Shown: positions 16,424-25,957 of the stretch, in pieces | Layout of the letters: the number at the start of each line of letters is the position of its first letter | Position numbering within the stretch: position 1 is the stretch's first letter | Origin: Brevundimonas sp. | GTDB lineage: Bacteria > Pseudomonadota > Alphaproteobacteria > Caulobacterales > Caulobacteraceae | Direction of reading: 5' to 3' | Assembly: GCF_004210735.1 (NCBI RefSeq) | Contig: NZ_SDZL01000009.1 | Location: forward strand, 1-63,236 | Length of the DNA: 63,236 nt | Translations under genes and position numbers: made by a program | The notes under the pieces: model-generated | Seen by the model: the letters and a program-made list of their open reading frames with translations, nothing else | What the model was told of the DNA's origin: nothing | Databases searched by the model: none

Positions 16424-17482
16424 ATGATCCGTCCCCTGAAGATCACCGCCCTGGTCGGCGTCTGCGCTGTGGCGCTCGCGGCCTGCGGCGACACCGGCGG
16501 CCAGGCCCGCAACGGCGTCTGGGCCGCGGGCTCGTCGACCCTCTTCCCCTTCGCCACCCGCGTGGCCGAGAATTTCGCCCGCACCTCGGGCGGCGCTGCG
16601 CCGCGCGTGGAATCGCTGGGCACCGGCGGCGGCATCCAGGCCTTCTGCCAGGGCGTCGGCCCCTCGACCCCGGACATCGCCAACGCCTCGCGCCAGATGA
16701 AGGCCAGCGAGTTCGAGCTGTGCCAGAAGAACGGCGTCACCGACATCGTCGAGATCAAGATCGGCTTCGACGGCATCGTCATCGCCACGGCCCGCACCGG
16801 CAACAGCTTCAACTTCGAACTGAACGACGTGTTCGAGGGCCTGGCCAAGGACGTTCCGGGCGCTGACGGCCAGTTCGTCGCCAACCCGACCAAGGTCTGG
16901 AGCGACGTCAACAAGGCCCTGCCGAACCAGCGCATCCAGGTCTATGGCCCGCCGCCCACCTCGGGCACCCGCGACGCGTTCCTGGAGCTGGGCATGACGC
17001 CGGGCGCCAAGCTGATCCCGGCCGTCGCCGCGGTCGAGGCCCAGGACAAGACCCGCTTCGAGACCCTGTCGCACACCCTGCGTGAAGACGGCGCCTGGAT
17101 CGACTCGGGTGAAAACGACAACGCCATCGTCCAGACCCTGACCCGCACGCCGGGTTCGCTGGGCGTGTTCGGCTTCTCCTTCCTTGAGCAGAACCTCGAC
17201 ACGGTGAAGGCTGAGACCATCGACGGCGTCGTCCCCTCGGCCGACACCATCGCCGACGGCTCCTATCCGCTGGCCCGCAGCCTCTACATCTATGTGAAGA
17301 AGGCCCACGTCGGCGTGACGCCGGGGCTGGAGCAGTTTGTCCAGGAGTTCATCTCCGAAGGGTCCGCCGGTCGCGGCGGCTACCTTCAGGACCGCGGTCT
17401 GGTGCCGCTGCCCGCCGACCAGCTGGCCGCCGAACGCGCCCGGGCCACGGCCATGACGCCGATGACCCGTCCGGCCAAATAG
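16424..17482 (+). CDS. pstS: Phosphate-binding PstS-family lipoprotein
   Basis: 352 residues from ATG 16424, chosen because it begins a clean lipoprotein signal (MIRPLKITALVGVCAVALAAC) with GGAG 9 nt upstream. PstS motifs include the AAGSSTLFPFATRVAENF phosphate loop, SLGTGGGIQAFC, SRQMK and PPPTSGTRDAFLELG. It would deliver inorganic phosphate to a PstCAB pump. No pstC, pstA or pstB is nearby, so this is a stand-alone copy, an arrangement also known in Caulobacter. PhoB-like repeats sit just upstream. Confidence 0.9.
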   Translation: MIRPLKITALVGVCAVALAACGDTGGQARNGVWAAGSSTLFPFATRVAENFARTSGGAAPRVESLGTGGGIQAFCQGVGPSTPDIANASRQMKASEFELCQKNGVTDIVEIKIGFDGIVIATARTGNSFNFELNDVFEGLAKDVPGADGQFVANPTKVWSDVNKALPNQRIQVYGPPPTSGTRDAFLELGMTPGAKLIPAVAAVEAQDKTRFETLSHTLREDGAWIDSGENDNAIVQTLTRTPGSLGVFGFSFLEQNLDTVKAETIDGVVPSADTIADGSYPLARSLYIYVKKAHVGVTPGLEQFVQEFISEGSAGRGGYLQDRGLVPLPADQLAAERARATAMTPMTRPAK

Positions 17483-17500
17483 GCCCCGGTCTCACAAACG

Positions 17501-17539
17501 AAAAAGGCCCCGGACGCAGCGTCCGGGGCCTTTCTTTTT
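17501..17539. terminator. Bidirectional terminator between pstS and the GT4 gene
   Basis: A perfect 11-bp stem (GGCCCCGGACG at 17506-17516 with CGTCCGGGGCC at 17520-17530, 3-nt loop) has AAAAA on its left and TTTCTTTTT on its right, so it can end both convergent transcripts. Confidence 0.9.
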
Positions 17540-17541
17540 GA

Positions 17542-18627
17542 TCAGGCCGCCGCCTTGCGGCGCAGCCGGGCGATGCGCCTCAGCCGCCGCCAGAAGCGGC
17601 CGCGTTCCGGGTCCGGATAGGGCTGCAGGTTCTCGACGAACTGCTCGGCCGAGGCGCGCCAGCTGAACTTCTCCGCATAGGCGCGCACATCCTTGCGATC
17701 CAGCTCCAGGCATTTCAGGCAGGCGGTCCTCAGGTCCTTGTCGATCGCCCCGGCGTTCGAGCCGGGGATGATGTCGATCGGCCCGTGCGCCGGATAGGCC
17801 GCCACCGGCGTGCCTGTGCCCATGGCCTCCAGGATCACCAGGCCGAAGGTGTCGGTCCAGCTGGGGAAGACAAAGACGTCGGCGTCGGCGAAACAGCGCG
17901 CCAGCTCCTCGCCGAACCGGGCGCCCAGGAATTTCGCCTCGGGGTATTTCTCCTGCAACTCGGCCTTGGCCGGGCCGTCACCGACGATGATCTTGGTGCC
18001 CGGCAGGTCCTGTTCCAGAAACGATTCGATGTTCTTCTCGACCGCCACCCGGCCCACGTTCAGGAAGAAGGGCCTCGGCCAGTCCTTGCCGCCCATCTCG
18101 TGGTAGATCGGCTCCAGATCCGGCCGGAACAGCTCGGTGTCCACGCCCCGCGACCACGGCGAGACGTTGCGGAACCCATGCTCGACCAGCTCGTCCCGCA
18201 GCGTCGGCGTGGCGACCATCAGCCGTCCCGACGGCTTGTGGAACCACTTCATATAGGCGTAACCGACCTGCACCGGGATCGGGAACCGGGCCGAGACATA
18301 CTCGGGGAATTTCGTGTGATAGCTGGTCGTGAAGGGCAGCTTCCATTCCACGCAGATACGCCGCGTGGCGATGCCGATAGGGCCTTCGGTGGCGATGTGA
18401 ACCGCCTCGGGCTCAAACGCGCGCAGCCGTTCCCGGATCTCTTCCTCCGCCCCCAGCGCCAGCCGGATCTCCGGATAGGTGGGGCAGGGGATGGTCTTGA
18501 ATTGGCTCGGCTCGATGACCTCGACCTCATGTCCCATCGCGCGGCATTCGGCCACGGTTCGGGTCAGGGTGCGGACGACGCCATTGACCTGGGGCTCCCA
18601 GGCGTCGGTGGCCAGAACGATACGCAT
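17542..18627 (-). CDS. GT4-family glycosyltransferase
   Basis: 361 residues with the GT-B fold. The N-terminal acceptor side starts MRIVLATDAWEPQVNGVVRT, as in MgtA/PimB-like enzymes. The C-terminal donor side has FFLNVGRVAVEKN, VGDGP and the PSWTDTFGLVILEAMGTGTPVAAYP loop carrying the GT4 EX7E-type acid pair. Relatives transfer mannose or related hexoses to lipid acceptors. Its place beside phosphorus-uptake genes would suit glycolipid synthesis under phosphate limitation, but that is inference. A basic C-terminal tail (RRLRRIARLRRK) could bind membrane. Confidence 0.85.
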   Translation of the reverse strand: MRIVLATDAWEPQVNGVVRTLTRTVAECRAMGHEVEVIEPSQFKTIPCPTYPEIRLALGAEEEIRERLRAFEPEAVHIATEGPIGIATRRICVEWKLPFTTSYHTKFPEYVSARFPIPVQVGYAYMKWFHKPSGRLMVATPTLRDELVEHGFRNVSPWSRGVDTELFRPDLEPIYHEMGGKDWPRPFFLNVGRVAVEKNIESFLEQDLPGTKIIVGDGPAKAELQEKYPEAKFLGARFGEELARCFADADVFVFPSWTDTFGLVILEAMGTGTPVAAYPAHGPIDIIPGSNAGAIDKDLRTACLKCLELDRKDVRAYAEKFSWRASAEQFVENLQPYPDPERGRFWRRLRRIARLRRKAAA

Positions 18628-18702
18628 GTGGGGCGAATGGCTCCCGCCGTTGCAAGGGCGGGAATCTCTAGCGGTTAACCGCGACGAACGCGAGACAGTA
18701 GC

Positions 18703-19164
18703 TCAGATCGGCAGCACCGTCGTCGACTTGACCTCTTCCAGCACGGCGTAGGTGCGGGTTTCGCGCACGCCCGGCATCTTCACCAGCACATCACCCAGGA
18801 AGACGCGGTAGGCGTCCATGTCACCGACGCGGGCCTTGATCAGATAGTCGAAGCCGCCGGCCACCATGTGGCACTCCAGCACCTCGGGCTGGCGGCGCAC
18901 CGCCTCGGCGAAGGCGTCGAAGACATCGCCCGTGGTCCGGTCCAGCAGCACCTCGACGAAGATCAGCAGGCCCCGTCCCGCGCTGGCCGGATCGATCAGC
19001 GCCGCATAGCCGGTGATGACCTTGCGGTCCCGCAGCCGCTTGACCCGCTCGAAACACGCGGCGGGCGACAGATTGCACCGCCGGGCCAGCTCCGCGTTGG
19101 AGATACGGCCGTCCGTCTGCAGCACCCGCAGCAGGCGACGGTCGGTGTCGTCAAGAATTTGCAT
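18703..19164 (-). CDS. putR: Lrp/AsnC-family proline-responsive regulator
   Basis: 153 residues: an N-terminal winged helix-turn-helix (DDTDRRLLRVLQTDGRISNAELARRCNLSP) and a C-terminal RAM ligand domain (VLECHMVAGGFDYLIKARVGDMDAYRVFL). It is divergent from putA with a 109-nt shared promoter region containing a near-perfect palindrome. In alphaproteobacteria such divergent AsnC proteins (PutR) activate putA in response to proline and repress their own gene. Confidence 0.9.
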   Translation of the reverse strand: MQILDDTDRRLLRVLQTDGRISNAELARRCNLSPAACFERVKRLRDRKVITGYAALIDPASAGRGLLIFVEVLLDRTTGDVFDAFAEAVRRQPEVLECHMVAGGFDYLIKARVGDMDAYRVFLGDVLVKMPGVRETRTYAVLEEVKSTTVLPI

Positions 19165-19232
19165 GGCGTGGCGGCTCTGGGGTCGAATGATCTTCGGGAA
19201 ACTCGCCTATCATAAAATGCACATTCGGTCGC

Positions 19233-19252
19233 TTGCGCCATATATGCCGCAA
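19233..19252. promoter_or_regulatory. Candidate PutR operator
   Basis: A 20-bp palindrome with TTGCG arms around a central CATATATG, with one mismatched pair. It lies 21 nt upstream of the putA start in the putR-putA gap. Lrp/AsnC proteins bind such AT-centred dyads. The assignment rests on position and symmetry only. Confidence 0.5.
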
Positions 19253-19273
19253 ATCGCAAGGTGGAGCCCCCCG

Positions 19274-22200
19274 ATGCCTTCAGACGTTCGAACTGATCTG
19301 ACCCCCGGCCTGGCGCCCGCCCTGAAACAGTGGGACGTGCTGGACCACCACAAATTCCGCGATGAGCGCGAGGCCGTGGCCGAACTGCTGGCGCATTCGC
19401 CGCTGAACGCGGACAAGCGCGCCGCCGTCGTCGCCGACGCCGTCGAACTGGTCGAGCGCGCCCGGGCCAGCCAGAAGAAGCAGGGCGTGGTCGAAAGCTT
19501 CCTGCAGGAGTTTTCGCTTGGCACGCGCGAAGGCCTGGCCCTGATGTGCCTGGCCGAGGCCCTGTTGCGCACACCCGACAGCGAGACGCGCGACCGACTG
19601 ATCGCGGAAAAGATCGGCTCGGCCGACTGGGCCAGCCATCTGGGCCAGTCCGACAGTCTGTTCGTCAACGCCTCGACTTGGGGCCTCATGCTGACAGGCA
19701 AGCTGGTGGACGTGGACGACGAGGCGCGCTCGGACCTGCCCGGCTTCCTGAAGCGGGTGGCCGGCCGCCTGGGCGAGCCGGTGATCCGTCAGGCCGTCGC
19801 CACGGCGGTCAAGATCATGGGCGAGCAGTTCGTGGTCGGCCGCACCATCCAGGGCGCGTTGAAACGCTCGGACCGCGAAGGCTGGCTGTGCAGCTTCGAC
19901 ATGCTGGGCGAGGGCGCCCGCACCGTCGCCGACGCCGAGCGCTATGAAAAGATCTACGCCGACGCCATCGAAGCCGTGGGCAAGACCGCCAACGGCCAAG
20001 GACCCGAGGCCGGCCATGGCGTCTCGGTCAAGCTGTCGGCCCTGTCGCCGCGTTACGAGGCGACGCAGGAGGATCGGGTCTGGGACGAGCTGTATCCCCG
20101 TATCCTGCGTCTGGCCCTGATCGCCGCCCGCTACGACATCAACTACACTATCGACGCCGAGGAAGCCGACCGTCTGGCCCTGTCGCTGAAGCTGCTGGAC
20201 CGGCTGGCGCGCGAACCGGCGCTGGGCGACTGGCAGGGGCTGGGCCTGGCGGTCCAGGCCTATCAGAAGCGCACACCCGAGACGGTCGCCCGCCTGATCG
20301 ACCTGGCCAAATCCTCACGTCGTCGCCTGATGGTGCGGCTGGTCAAGGGCGCCTATTGGGACACGGAGATCAAGCGCGCCCAGGTCATGGGCCGCACCGA
20401 TTATCCGGTCTTCACGACCAAGGCCGCGACCGATCTTAACTACCTCGTCTGCGCGCGCCAGATGATCGACGCCTCGCCCCACATCTATTCGCAATTCGCC
20501 ACCCACAACGCCCATTCGCTGGCCGCCGTCCGGCGCATGGCGCGCGAGCGCGGCGTGGTCATCGAGCACCAGCGCCTGCACGGTATGGGCGAGGCCCTGT
20601 ACGACGCCGCCTTCGACGTCTGGAAGGATGAAAAGGTCATCGTTCGCGCCTATGCCCCGGTGGGCGGGCACGAGGAACTGCTACCCTATCTGGTGCGCCG
20701 CCTGCTGGAGAACGGCGCCAACTCCTCCTTCGTCCACGCCCTGCTGGACGAGCGCGTGTCGTCCTCGGCCGTTGCGGCCGATCCCATCGCCCTGGTCGAG
20801 GCGCAGCCTGACCGTCACCCCAGGATTCCGGTTCCCATGAACATCTACGGCGATCGTCAGAACTCCCGCGGCCGCGACTATTCGCAGGCGGCCGACCGCG
20901 ACCGTCATGCTCTGGCGCTGGAGCGGGTGGACAGTGAAAAACTGACCGCCGGCCCGATTATCGGCGGCAAGCTGAAGGCCGGGATCAATCCGCAGGATGT
21001 GACCAATCCGGTCGACCGTTCACAGGTGCTGGGCCACGTGTCCGAGGCCTCGATCGCCGACGTGGACGCCGCCGTGACCGCCGCCGCGAGCGCGCAACTG
21101 ACCTGGGACCGTCTGGGCGGTGCGGGCCGCGCGCCGGTGCTGCGCGCCATGGCCGACGCGCTGGAACACGACATGGACCGGCTGGTCGCCCTGTTGTCGC
21201 GCGAGGCGGGCAAGACGCTGAACGATGGCGTCGCCGAGGTGCGCGAGGCCGCCGACTTCTGTCGCTATTACGCCCTGCTGGCCGAGCGTGACTTTGGCGG
21301 GCCGCAAACCCTGAAGGGCCCAACCGGCGAGACGAACCAGTTGATCCTTCACGGCCGGGGCGTCTTCGCCTGCATCAGCCCGTGGAACTTCCCGCTGGCC
21401 ATCTTCACCGGCCAGATCGCCGCCGCCCTGGCCGCCGGCAACGCCGTGGTCGCCAAGCCGGCCGAACAGACCCCGCTGATCGCCGCCGAAGCCGTGCGCC
21501 TGTATCACAAGGCCGGTCTGAACCCGGATCTGCTGGCCCTGGTCCCCGGTCGGGGCGAGACGGTTGGCGCGGCCCTGACCAGCCACCCCGGCGTCGACGG
21601 CGTCGCCTTCACCGGCGGCACCGACACCGCCAACGCCATTAACCGCAGTCTGGCCGCGCGCCCGGGCGCCATCATACCCTTCATCGCCGAGACAGGCGGC
21701 CTGAACGGCATGTTCGTGGACACGACCGCGCTGAAGGAACAGGTCATCGACGACGTCATCCTGTCGGCCTTCGGCTCGGCCGGCCAGCGCTGCTCGGCCC
21801 TGCGCATCCTCTATGCGCCCAGGGACTCGGCGGACGGCCTGATCGAGGGTCTGAAGGGCGCCCTGGCGACCCAGGTGCTGGGCGACCCGTCCGACCCGCG
21901 CACCGACATCGGTCCGGTCATCGACGCCGAAAGCCGCCAAGCGTTGGAAGCGCATGTCGAACGTCTGGCCAGGGAGGCGAAGATCGTCGCCCGCGCCGAT
22001 CTGCCCGCCGGCGCCGAAAAGGGCGACCTGTTCGCCCCGACCATCGCCGAGATCCCCACGCCCGACTTCCTGGAACGCGAGGTCTTCGGCCCGATCCTCC
22101 ACGTCTATCGCTACGATCCCAAGGACCTGTCCACGGTCGCTGGCAAGCTGGCCGCGCGTGGTTACGGCCTGACGCTGGGCGTCCACAGCCGGATCGAGGC

Positions 22201-22423
22201 CTTCGCCGAAGAGGTCACGCGCCTGGTCCCGGCGGGCAACGTCTATGTGAACCGCTCGATCACCGGCGCTGTCGTCGGCGTCCAGCCCTTCGGCGGCGAA
22301 GGCCTGTCTGGCACCGGCCCCAAGGCCGGCGGCCCCAACAGCCTGATCCGCTACGCGGCGGAGAAGGCCATCAGCGTCAACATCGCCGCCCAGGGCGGTG
22401 ATCCGGCGCTGCTGAACCTTTAA
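19274..22423 (+). CDS. putA: Bifunctional proline dehydrogenase / pyrroline-5-carboxylate dehydrogenase
   Basis: 1049 residues from ATG 19274. The proline dehydrogenase barrel spans about residues 85-480 (SVKLSALSPRYE, RLVKGAYWDTEIKRAQ, ATHNAHSLAAV, EHQRLHGMGEALYD). The aldehyde dehydrogenase domain spans about 540-1040, with the NAD-site glycines, FIAETGGLNGMFVD carrying the general base Glu, and nucleophile Cys840 in GSAGQRCSALR. The ribbon-helix-helix DNA-binding domain of E. coli PutA is absent, so this is a purely catalytic type controlled by PutR. It oxidises proline to glutamate at the membrane, feeding electrons to quinone. Confidence 0.97.
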   Translation: MPSDVRTDLTPGLAPALKQWDVLDHHKFRDEREAVAELLAHSPLNADKRAAVVADAVELVERARASQKKQGVVESFLQEFSLGTREGLALMCLAEALLRTPDSETRDRLIAEKIGSADWASHLGQSDSLFVNASTWGLMLTGKLVDVDDEARSDLPGFLKRVAGRLGEPVIRQAVATAVKIMGEQFVVGRTIQGALKRSDREGWLCSFDMLGEGARTVADAERYEKIYADAIEAVGKTANGQGPEAGHGVSVKLSALSPRYEATQEDRVWDELYPRILRLALIAARYDINYTIDAEEADRLALSLKLLDRLAREPALGDWQGLGLAVQAYQKRTPETVARLIDLAKSSRRRLMVRLVKGAYWDTEIKRAQVMGRTDYPVFTTKAATDLNYLVCARQMIDASPHIYSQFATHNAHSLAAVRRMARERGVVIEHQRLHGMGEALYDAAFDVWKDEKVIVRAYAPVGGHEELLPYLVRRLLENGANSSFVHALLDERVSSSAVAADPIALVEAQPDRHPRIPVPMNIYGDRQNSRGRDYSQAADRDRHALALERVDSEKLTAGPIIGGKLKAGINPQDVTNPVDRSQVLGHVSEASIADVDAAVTAAASAQLTWDRLGGAGRAPVLRAMADALEHDMDRLVALLSREAGKTLNDGVAEVREAADFCRYYALLAERDFGGPQTLKGPTGETNQLILHGRGVFACISPWNFPLAIFTGQIAAALAAGNAVVAKPAEQTPLIAAEAVRLYHKAGLNPDLLALVPGRGETVGAALTSHPGVDGVAFTGGTDTANAINRSLAARPGAIIPFIAETGGLNGMFVDTTALKEQVIDDVILSAFGSAGQRCSALRILYAPRDSADGLIEGLKGALATQVLGDPSDPRTDIGPVIDAESRQALEAHVERLAREAKIVARADLPAGAEKGDLFAPTIAEIPTPDFLEREVFGPILHVYRYDPKDLSTVAGKLAARGYGLTLGVHSRIEAFAEEVTRLVPAGNVYVNRSITGAVVGVQPFGGEGLSGTGPKAGGPNSLIRYAAEKAISVNIAAQGGDPALLNL

Positions 22424-22452
22424 CGAAGCGTCTTCCTTGGAACGGTGATGTT

Positions 22453-23367
22453 CTAGTTTGGCCATCCCCCGGCGCGGCTCAGCGCGCTGGGGCGGGGCTT
22501 GCCGATCTGGTCGCCGATCCAGCGAGCGGTGGCGATCAGCTGGTCCAGGTCGTAGCCGGTCGAGAAACCGGCCCGTTCCAGCATATAGACCAGATCCTCG
22601 GTGGCGATATTGCCCGTGGCCCCCGGCGCGAAGGGGCAGCCGCCGATGCCGCCGACCGAGGCGTCCAGCACATCGATCCCGGCCTCGACCCCGGCATAGG
22701 CGTTGGCCAGGCCGGTGTTGCGGGTGTCGTGGAAATGCAGGCGCAGGGTGGCGTCGGGGGCGACCTTGCGGGCGGCCTCGACCTTTTTCGTCACGCTCCA
22801 CGGGTCGCCGACGCCGATAGTGTCGGCCAGGGCGATCTCCTCCACCCCTAGGCCGGCGACGCGGGCGACCAGGTCGGCGACCTGATCCACCGAAACCTCA
22901 CCGTCGAAGGGGCAGCCCCAGACGCAGGACAGGGTCGCCGACAGCCTGGGTGTCGCGCCGGGCGCGCCCGCGGCATTAGCGCGGCCCGCGACGATATCCG
23001 ACAGCATCCGGACCTGCTGATCGACATCCAGTCCCTGATTTTTCAGGCCAAAGCCGTTGGTGGCGGACATGGCGACATTGACCTCGTCCACCGCTGTTCC
23101 CAGTGCGCGGTCGTAACCCTTGCCGTTCAGGACCAGGCCGATACGGCTGTGGTTCGCGGCGGGGGACAGGGCCGCCATGACCTCTTCGGCGCCCGCCATC
23201 TGGGGCACGTATTTGGGATGGACGAAGCTGACGGCCTCGATCCGCCTGGCGCCTGCGGCTTCCAGCCGCTGGACGAAGTCGGCGCGGACGGCGGGCTCCA
23301 GCACTGCCTTCTCGTTCTGCAGGCCGTCGCGTGGGCCGACCTCGACGATCTGGATAAAGCGGCTCAT
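22453..23367 (-). CDS. mvaB: Hydroxymethylglutaryl-CoA lyase
   Basis: 304 residues of the HMGL-like TIM barrel. Diagnostic stretches are VEVGPRDGLQNEK at the N-terminus, LHFHDTRNTGLAN with metal-binding histidines, and SVGGIGGCPFAPGATGN with the catalytic cysteine loop. It cleaves HMG-CoA to acetoacetate and acetyl-CoA, the last step of leucine degradation. The other leucine-catabolism genes are not here. Its start overlaps the stop of an upstream GT39-family gene by 4 nt, an unusual partner. Confidence 0.93.
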   Translation of the reverse strand: MSRFIQIVEVGPRDGLQNEKAVLEPAVRADFVQRLEAAGARRIEAVSFVHPKYVPQMAGAEEVMAALSPAANHSRIGLVLNGKGYDRALGTAVDEVNVAMSATNGFGLKNQGLDVDQQVRMLSDIVAGRANAAGAPGATPRLSATLSCVWGCPFDGEVSVDQVADLVARVAGLGVEEIALADTIGVGDPWSVTKKVEAARKVAPDATLRLHFHDTRNTGLANAYAGVEAGIDVLDASVGGIGGCPFAPGATGNIATEDLVYMLERAGFSTGYDLDQLIATARWIGDQIGKPRPSALSRAGGWPN

Positions 23368-25040
23368 CGCGCAGCGGCCCGGATCGCGGCGCCGGGGGGC
23401 GCATACAGGGTCAGTTCCACATCGTCGCCGCTGGAATAATTGTGACCACGCACCACGTCGGCGGGCCGGGCGGACAGACCCAGTTCCGCCACCCGCCTCA
23501 GGAAGGCGTCGGTGTCCCGCGCCTCGACGATGGCGGGACGTCCCTCGGCCAGCGCGCGCGCCGCGCCGTCGGCGTCGGTCAGTTCGGTGTCCCGCCCCGT
23601 CAGGAAGACGAAGCTGGGCTCATGGAAGCTGGTGATGGCGACCGGCCCGGGGGTGCGGCCCTGACGTGGATGCAGATCCGCCTGCTCCAGTGCGCGCTCC
23701 AGTCGCGGAGCGATGGACAGGGGGCGCAACTGACGGATTGTCCCCGCCAGCCCGGCATGGGCGATGACGCCGAAGACCATGGCCGCCAGCACGGCGCTGA
23801 CCGCCACCCGGTTCAGCAGCAGGAAGCCGCCGACCGCGCCGGCCATGACCGCGCTGACGATGGTCAGGGTGGCCCAGGTCTGGGCCGTCGAGGTGCCGAA
23901 CTCGGTCAGGCCATAGACGGTGATCAGGCTGATCACCCCCGCCGCGAACAGGCCCAGCAGGGCGCCGATCCGGCGCGAAGCCGTGCCGATCGGCTGGGTC
24001 AGGGCGGCGGCCGCCAGCAGGGCGATCGCGCCGAAGGTCGGCAGAGTGTAGTGAAACAGCTTGGTCGGCGCGATCTCGAACATCAGCCAGGCCGGGACCA
24101 GCCAGCAGACAAGGAAGCGGATCGCCGGCTCGGCGCGGCGGCTCCAGCCGGTCGACAGGGCGGCGGGCAGCATCAGCGTCATCGGGAACAGCAGCAGCGG
24201 CGACAGGGCCACATACATGCCGGGGAAGCCACCGTGGCTTTCGTGGGCGCCCGCGATCTTGGGCGCCAGGTCGCCGCCGATGGCCTCGCGCCAGAAACCG
24301 CCGTCGGTGGCGATGGTGATGGCGATCGCCCACGGCCCGACCAGCAACGCGACCAGCGGCAGACCCCAGCCCCAGCCCAGCCGGCCCAGCCATTTCAAGT
24401 CCCGGTCCCAGATCGACAGGGCGATGATCGACAAGGCGATGACCAGCAGGCCGATCGGCCCCTTGATCAGGATCGACAGCCCCAACCCCAGCCAGAACAG
24501 CAGCTTGTGCAATCGCACCGGCTGCTCGCCCGCCCGCGCGGCCATATAGATCCGCGCCAGCGCCGCCATGGCCAGGGTGGTCAGGCCGCACAGCATGGCG
24601 TCGGTCTTGGCGATGCCCGCCTCGGACGACAGCAGGAAGGTCGCCCCCATCATGGCGCCGGCCAGGAAACCGGCCCTCTGGCCGAACAGGGCCGCGCCCG
24701 CCCAGGCCACGGCCCAGGCCGCCAGCATGGCGCCCGCCAGCGACGGCAGGCGATAGGGGCGGATATCCCGCGCCTCGACCTTCGAGGTCACCGCCACGGC
24801 GGCGGCCTGCAGCCAGTAGATGCCGACCGGTTTTTTCCAGCGCGGCTCGTCCTGGAAGCGGATGTCGACATAGTCGCCGCTCTCCAGCATCTGGGCCGTG
24901 GCCTGGGCGAACCGGCTTTCGTCCCGGTCCAGCGGCGGCAACAACATCAACGACGGCAGGCCGATGAACAGGGTCAGCAGGGCGGCCACCACGGGGCCGC
25001 GCCAGCCGGCGATATAACGATCCAGATCGGGACGCTTCAT
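23364..25040 (-). CDS. GT39/ArnT-like integral-membrane glycosyltransferase
   Basis: 558 residues with about 11-12 hydrophobic segments. The first periplasmic loop has LPPLDRDESRFAQATAQM, the acidic motif of GT-C enzymes of the ArnT/PMT family, and RWKKPVGIYWLQ follows. Such enzymes move a sugar from a polyprenyl phosphate to lipid A, protein or other glycans on the periplasmic face. The divergent GT2 gene at 25118 probably makes the lipid-linked donor. Sugar and acceptor are not determined. Confidence 0.88.
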   Translation of the reverse strand: MKRPDLDRYIAGWRGPVVAALLTLFIGLPSLMLLPPLDRDESRFAQATAQMLESGDYVDIRFQDEPRWKKPVGIYWLQAAAVAVTSKVEARDIRPYRLPSLAGAMLAAWAVAWAGAALFGQRAGFLAGAMMGATFLLSSEAGIAKTDAMLCGLTTLAMAALARIYMAARAGEQPVRLHKLLFWLGLGLSILIKGPIGLLVIALSIIALSIWDRDLKWLGRLGWGWGLPLVALLVGPWAIAITIATDGGFWREAIGGDLAPKIAGAHESHGGFPGMYVALSPLLLFPMTLMLPAALSTGWSRRAEPAIRFLVCWLVPAWLMFEIAPTKLFHYTLPTFGAIALLAAAALTQPIGTASRRIGALLGLFAAGVISLITVYGLTEFGTSTAQTWATLTIVSAVMAGAVGGFLLLNRVAVSAVLAAMVFGVIAHAGLAGTIRQLRPLSIAPRLERALEQADLHPRQGRTPGPVAITSFHEPSFVFLTGRDTELTDADGAARALAEGRPAIVEARDTDAFLRRVAELGLSARPADVVRGHNYSSGDDVELTLYAPPGAAIRAAAR

Positions 25041-25117
25041 GGGCGCAGTCCTAACACGGCGCTTCGCGGCGCGTCAGCCGTCTCCCGCTGTCGGCATTTC
25101 TCGGCTAGACAGCAGCC

Positions 25118-25849
25118 ATGACCTCGACAGACGCCCCCGACATCTCTGTCGTCGTGCCCGTGCATGACGAAGCCGGCGCCGCCGGCGCCCTGGCGCGCGA
25201 GATCGCGGCCGCCTTCGCCGGGCGGTCTTACGAGATGATTTTCGTCGATGACGCCAGCAGGGACACGACCCTGGCCGAGTTGAAGGCCCTGATGGCCGAG
25301 CTGCCGACCCTGCGGGTGCTGGCCCATGCGACCAATGCGGGGCAGAGCCGCGCCGTGCGTACGGGCGTGCTGGCTGCGCGTGCGCCGGTCGTGGTGACGC
25401 TGGATGGCGACGGCCAGAACCCGCCCGCCGACGCGCCGAAACTGGCCGACGCCCTGATCGCCGCGCCCGCCAATGTCGCCCTGGTGGGCGGTCGCCGGGC
25501 CAAACGTCAGGATTCCGAGGCCAAGCGCTGGGCCTCGCGCTGGGCCAACCGCATCCGCAAGAAACTGCTGCGCGATGACGCCGACGACACCGGCTGCGGA
25601 CTCAAGGCGTTTCGCCGCGACGTCTTCCTGCGGCTTCCCTATTTCGATCACATCCACCGCTACCTGCCGGCCCTGGTGATCCGTGAGGGGTATGAGAACC
25701 GCTACCTCGACGTCGATCATCGCCACCGCGAGACGGGCCGGTCGAAATACACCAACTGGGGGCGGCTGAAGGCGTCTCTGGCCGACCTGCTGGGGGTGAT
25801 GTGGCTCAAGACGCGCTCGCGTCGTCCGGGCGCCATCAGCGAACTCTAG
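25118..25849 (+). CDS. GT2 polyprenyl-phosphate glycosyltransferase (DPM1/ArnC-like)
   Basis: 243 residues with a GT-A fold: SVVVPVHDEAGAAGAL, the donor-site FVDDASRDTT and the metal site TLDGDGQNPPAD, then YLDVDHRHRETGRSKYTNWGR near the end. There is no large C-terminal membrane domain, so it resembles soluble dolichol-phosphate-mannose synthases. It probably loads a sugar onto undecaprenyl phosphate for the divergent GT39-type enzyme, 77 nt away. Confidence 0.88.
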   Translation: MTSTDAPDISVVVPVHDEAGAAGALAREIAAAFAGRSYEMIFVDDASRDTTLAELKALMAELPTLRVLAHATNAGQSRAVRTGVLAARAPVVVTLDGDGQNPPADAPKLADALIAAPANVALVGGRRAKRQDSEAKRWASRWANRIRKKLLRDDADDTGCGLKAFRRDVFLRLPYFDHIHRYLPALVIREGYENRYLDVDHRHRETGRSKYTNWGRLKASLADLLGVMWLKTRSRRPGAISEL

Positions 25850-25957
25850 GCCCTGAATTCGCCTGATGCGCGAACCGTCGTGGCGCTTCGGATCGAACGC
25901 GGGTATTTATCGTTAACAGGCTTGGCCGTTCGTGGCCGGGAACAGAGGATTCAGCCC

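Noticed and set aside
20905..22801. Long antisense frames across putA
   Set aside because: putA is fully supported by motifs on the plus strand; the antisense products are Arg/Gly-rich and featureless.
23442..25121. 559-residue plus-strand frame
   Set aside because: Antisense to the GT39-type membrane protein; the Gln/Arg/Gly-rich composition is an artefact of GC-rich coding DNA.
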